The notes beneath the pieces were generated by a model, which did no database searches, was not told the DNA's origin, and saw only the letters and a list, made by a program, of their open reading frames with translations. A program made the position numbers and the translations under genes. This document shows, one piece after another, positions 5,823 through 6,917 of a DNA stretch of 6,917 bases (within the stretch, counting starts at the first letter, position 1; each line of letters starts with the position of its first letter). Location of the stretch: the NCBI GenBank assembly GCA_900548875.1, contig URMA01000123.1:1-6917 (forward strand), in the 5' to 3' direction. The DNA is from an uncultured Porphyromonadaceae bacterium (GTDB lineage Bacteria > Bacteroidota > Bacteroidia > Bacteroidales > Muribaculaceae).

Positions 5823-6464
5823 ATGAAACACACAAGAAACATACGAAGAACCATTTGTTTTAATCTCTTTTTTCTGTTGCTGTTGCCGGTAATTGCAGTG
5901 GCCTGCTCCGATTCTGATGAGAGTTATTGCTATCAGGTGCCGGAAGAGAAATTGAAGGAGGGTGACATTGTGTTCCGTTGTGGACCGGGAGTAGTGAGTC
6001 GAACGGTGTTGTTTCTTGACAAGGGTGGTATTTATTCCCACATTGGTTTGGTGGTGCGTGACAAGGGTGGATGGTATGTCATTCATGCCGTACCCGGGGA
6101 GCCGGATTATAAAGGTGACCCCGATCGTGTGAAAATGGAGTCGATACGCAATTTCTTTTCTCCGTCAAGGGCATCGGCGGGTGCCGTCGTAAGATTGAAG
6201 TGCGATTCGCTCGATTTGAGGCCGACATTGGCGGCAGCACGTGAGCTCTATCTCCGTCGTACGTTGTTCGACCATAATTATGATCTGGAGGACACGACCA
6301 AGATGTATTGTACGGAATTCATCACTTTTGTGTTTAAAAAATCGGGACTTGACCTTGCTCCGGCTGTCATAAAGAAAGTGCCGATTCCGGGGCGTGACGA
6401 ACGGTGTATTTTGCCGTCCGACATTTACAACCGGGAAGATGTAGAGTTAATTTACTCGTTTTAA
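5823..6464 (+). CDS. Lipoprotein with YiiX/YebB-like (permuted NlpC/P60, papain-fold) hydrolase domain
   Basis: A 213-residue secreted protein. The N-terminus has basic residues, a hydrophobic run (about 14-26) and a lipobox ending in Cys28, so it should be a lipoprotein. The residues after Cys28 are S-D-S-D-E, resembling the acidic export signal of surface lipoproteins in Bacteroidota, so outer-surface display is plausible. The domain fits the YiiX/YebB group (Peptidase_C92-like) of circularly permuted papain-fold enzymes: EGDIVFR (46-52), then YSHIGLVV with His73, VIHAVPG (86-92), and late in the chain YCTEF with Cys163 and Glu165. In the permuted fold the His precedes the Cys, as here. His88 sits where relatives often have an acidic residue. 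Members cleave amide or ester bonds in peptidoglycan or lipids, but the substrate is not predictable here. ATG 5823 is the only start that keeps the signal peptide. The next gene follows after 23 bases, probably in one operon. Confidence 0.85.
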   Translation: MKHTRNIRRTICFNLFFLLLLPVIAVACSDSDESYCYQVPEEKLKEGDIVFRCGPGVVSRTVLFLDKGGIYSHIGLVVRDKGGWYVIHAVPGEPDYKGDPDRVKMESIRNFFSPSRASAGAVVRLKCDSLDLRPTLAAARELYLRRTLFDHNYDLEDTTKMYCTEFITFVFKKSGLDLAPAVIKKVPIPGRDERCILPSDIYNREDVELIYSF

Positions 6465-6487
6465 TACTAACTTAAAATTTAACCATT

Positions 6488-6895
6488 ATGAAGAAACTGT
6501 TTTTTGCACTGTTTTCAGCAATTGCGTTGTTCATGTTCGTAGGATGTTCTTCACCCAAAACTCCGGGCGACACCGTGTTGGGCTACATTGAAATGATTAA
6601 GGATGCCGACTATGACAAATTGGTGGATGAAATGTATGTAGAAGAGGGAGCTCCTGCCGACCAGGTGGCAGAAGTCAAGTCCGGAATCAAGTCCATGTTG
6701 CAGGATAAAATGTCAAAACAGGTGGAAAAAAAGGGTGGCATTAAGGACGCCGTGATTGAAAAGGAAGAAATTTCGGAAGACGGTACTACGGCATCCGTAA
6801 AAGTAAAAATTACTTATAACGACGGTTCCGAAGAATCGAACAATTGGGATTTGAAGAAAAGTGGCGACGATTGGAAGTGGACGTTGAATAAATAA
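6488..6895 (+). CDS. Small DUF4878-like lipoprotein
   Basis: The 135-residue product starts with a lipoprotein signal peptide: MKK, a hydrophobic stretch to about residue 18, and VGC with Cys20 as the lipidation site. SSPKTPGDTVLGYIEMIKDADYDKLVDEM follows, then a lysine-rich helical part (about 60-95), then alternating beta strands with VKVKITYNDGSEE and a closing DDWKWTLNK. This pattern, a helix that packs on a curved sheet with a W-x-W near the end, is that of DUF4878 and related NTF2-like domains common in Bacteroides. Their role is unknown; they are thought to bind small ligands or partners in the envelope. No acidic run follows Cys20, so periplasm-facing anchoring is more likely than surface export. 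It lies 23 bases after the hydrolase gene with an AT-rich gap and no promoter box of its own, so it is probably co-transcribed with it. The stop TAA is at 6893-6895 and the window ends 22 bases later with no visible terminator. Confidence 0.85.
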   Translation: MKKLFFALFSAIALFMFVGCSSPKTPGDTVLGYIEMIKDADYDKLVDEMYVEEGAPADQVAEVKSGIKSMLQDKMSKQVEKKGGIKDAVIEKEEISEDGTTASVKVKITYNDGSEESNNWDLKKSGDDWKWTLNK

Positions 6896-6917
6896 TCTTT
6901 CTCTGAATTGTAATGTA

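Overview
The window looks like a piece of a Bacteroidota chromosome, most likely Bacteroidales. Three things point there: promoter-like boxes of the TAnnTTTG type with few Shine-Dalgarno sites, a seven-helix membrane protein fused to an AraC-type DNA-binding domain, and short lipoproteins typical of gut Bacteroidales. The genus cannot be fixed from the sequence. No rRNA, tRNA, CRISPR array or insertion sequence is visible.

There are two compositional zones. Positions 1-1002 are AT-rich (421-480 has 12 G+C in 60 bases by hand count). They hold the 3' part of a gene made of 22-residue cysteine/leucine repeats, then a 169-residue protein of unknown function. This looks like the edge of an accessory region that continues to the left. 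From about 1010 the composition changes to that of a core genome (2221-2280 has 38 G+C in 60) and the genes become familiar ones.

The core zone starts with a two-gene unit: an SDR oxidoreductase and, 8 bases later, a MATE efflux transporter whose ribosome binding site overlaps the SDR stop codon. Facing it is dinB, encoding translesion DNA polymerase IV. The two genes meet tail to tail with an 11-base overlap. dinB is divergent from a membrane-anchored AraC-family regulator. The 139-base gap between them holds a promoter-like box for each direction, three copies of a TGGAAAC motif, and a possible 14-codon upstream ORF overlapping the regulator start. After the regulator come two lipoprotein genes in one probable unit: a YiiX/YebB-like papain-fold hydrolase and a small DUF4878-like protein.

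No clear new multi-gene system is present. The points most worth checking are the nearly identical repeats at the left edge, the divergent dinB/regulator control region, and two genes (dinB and the hydrolase lipoprotein) whose promoter-like boxes lie so close to the start codon that their mRNAs may have almost no leader. All gaps between genes are under 160 bases.
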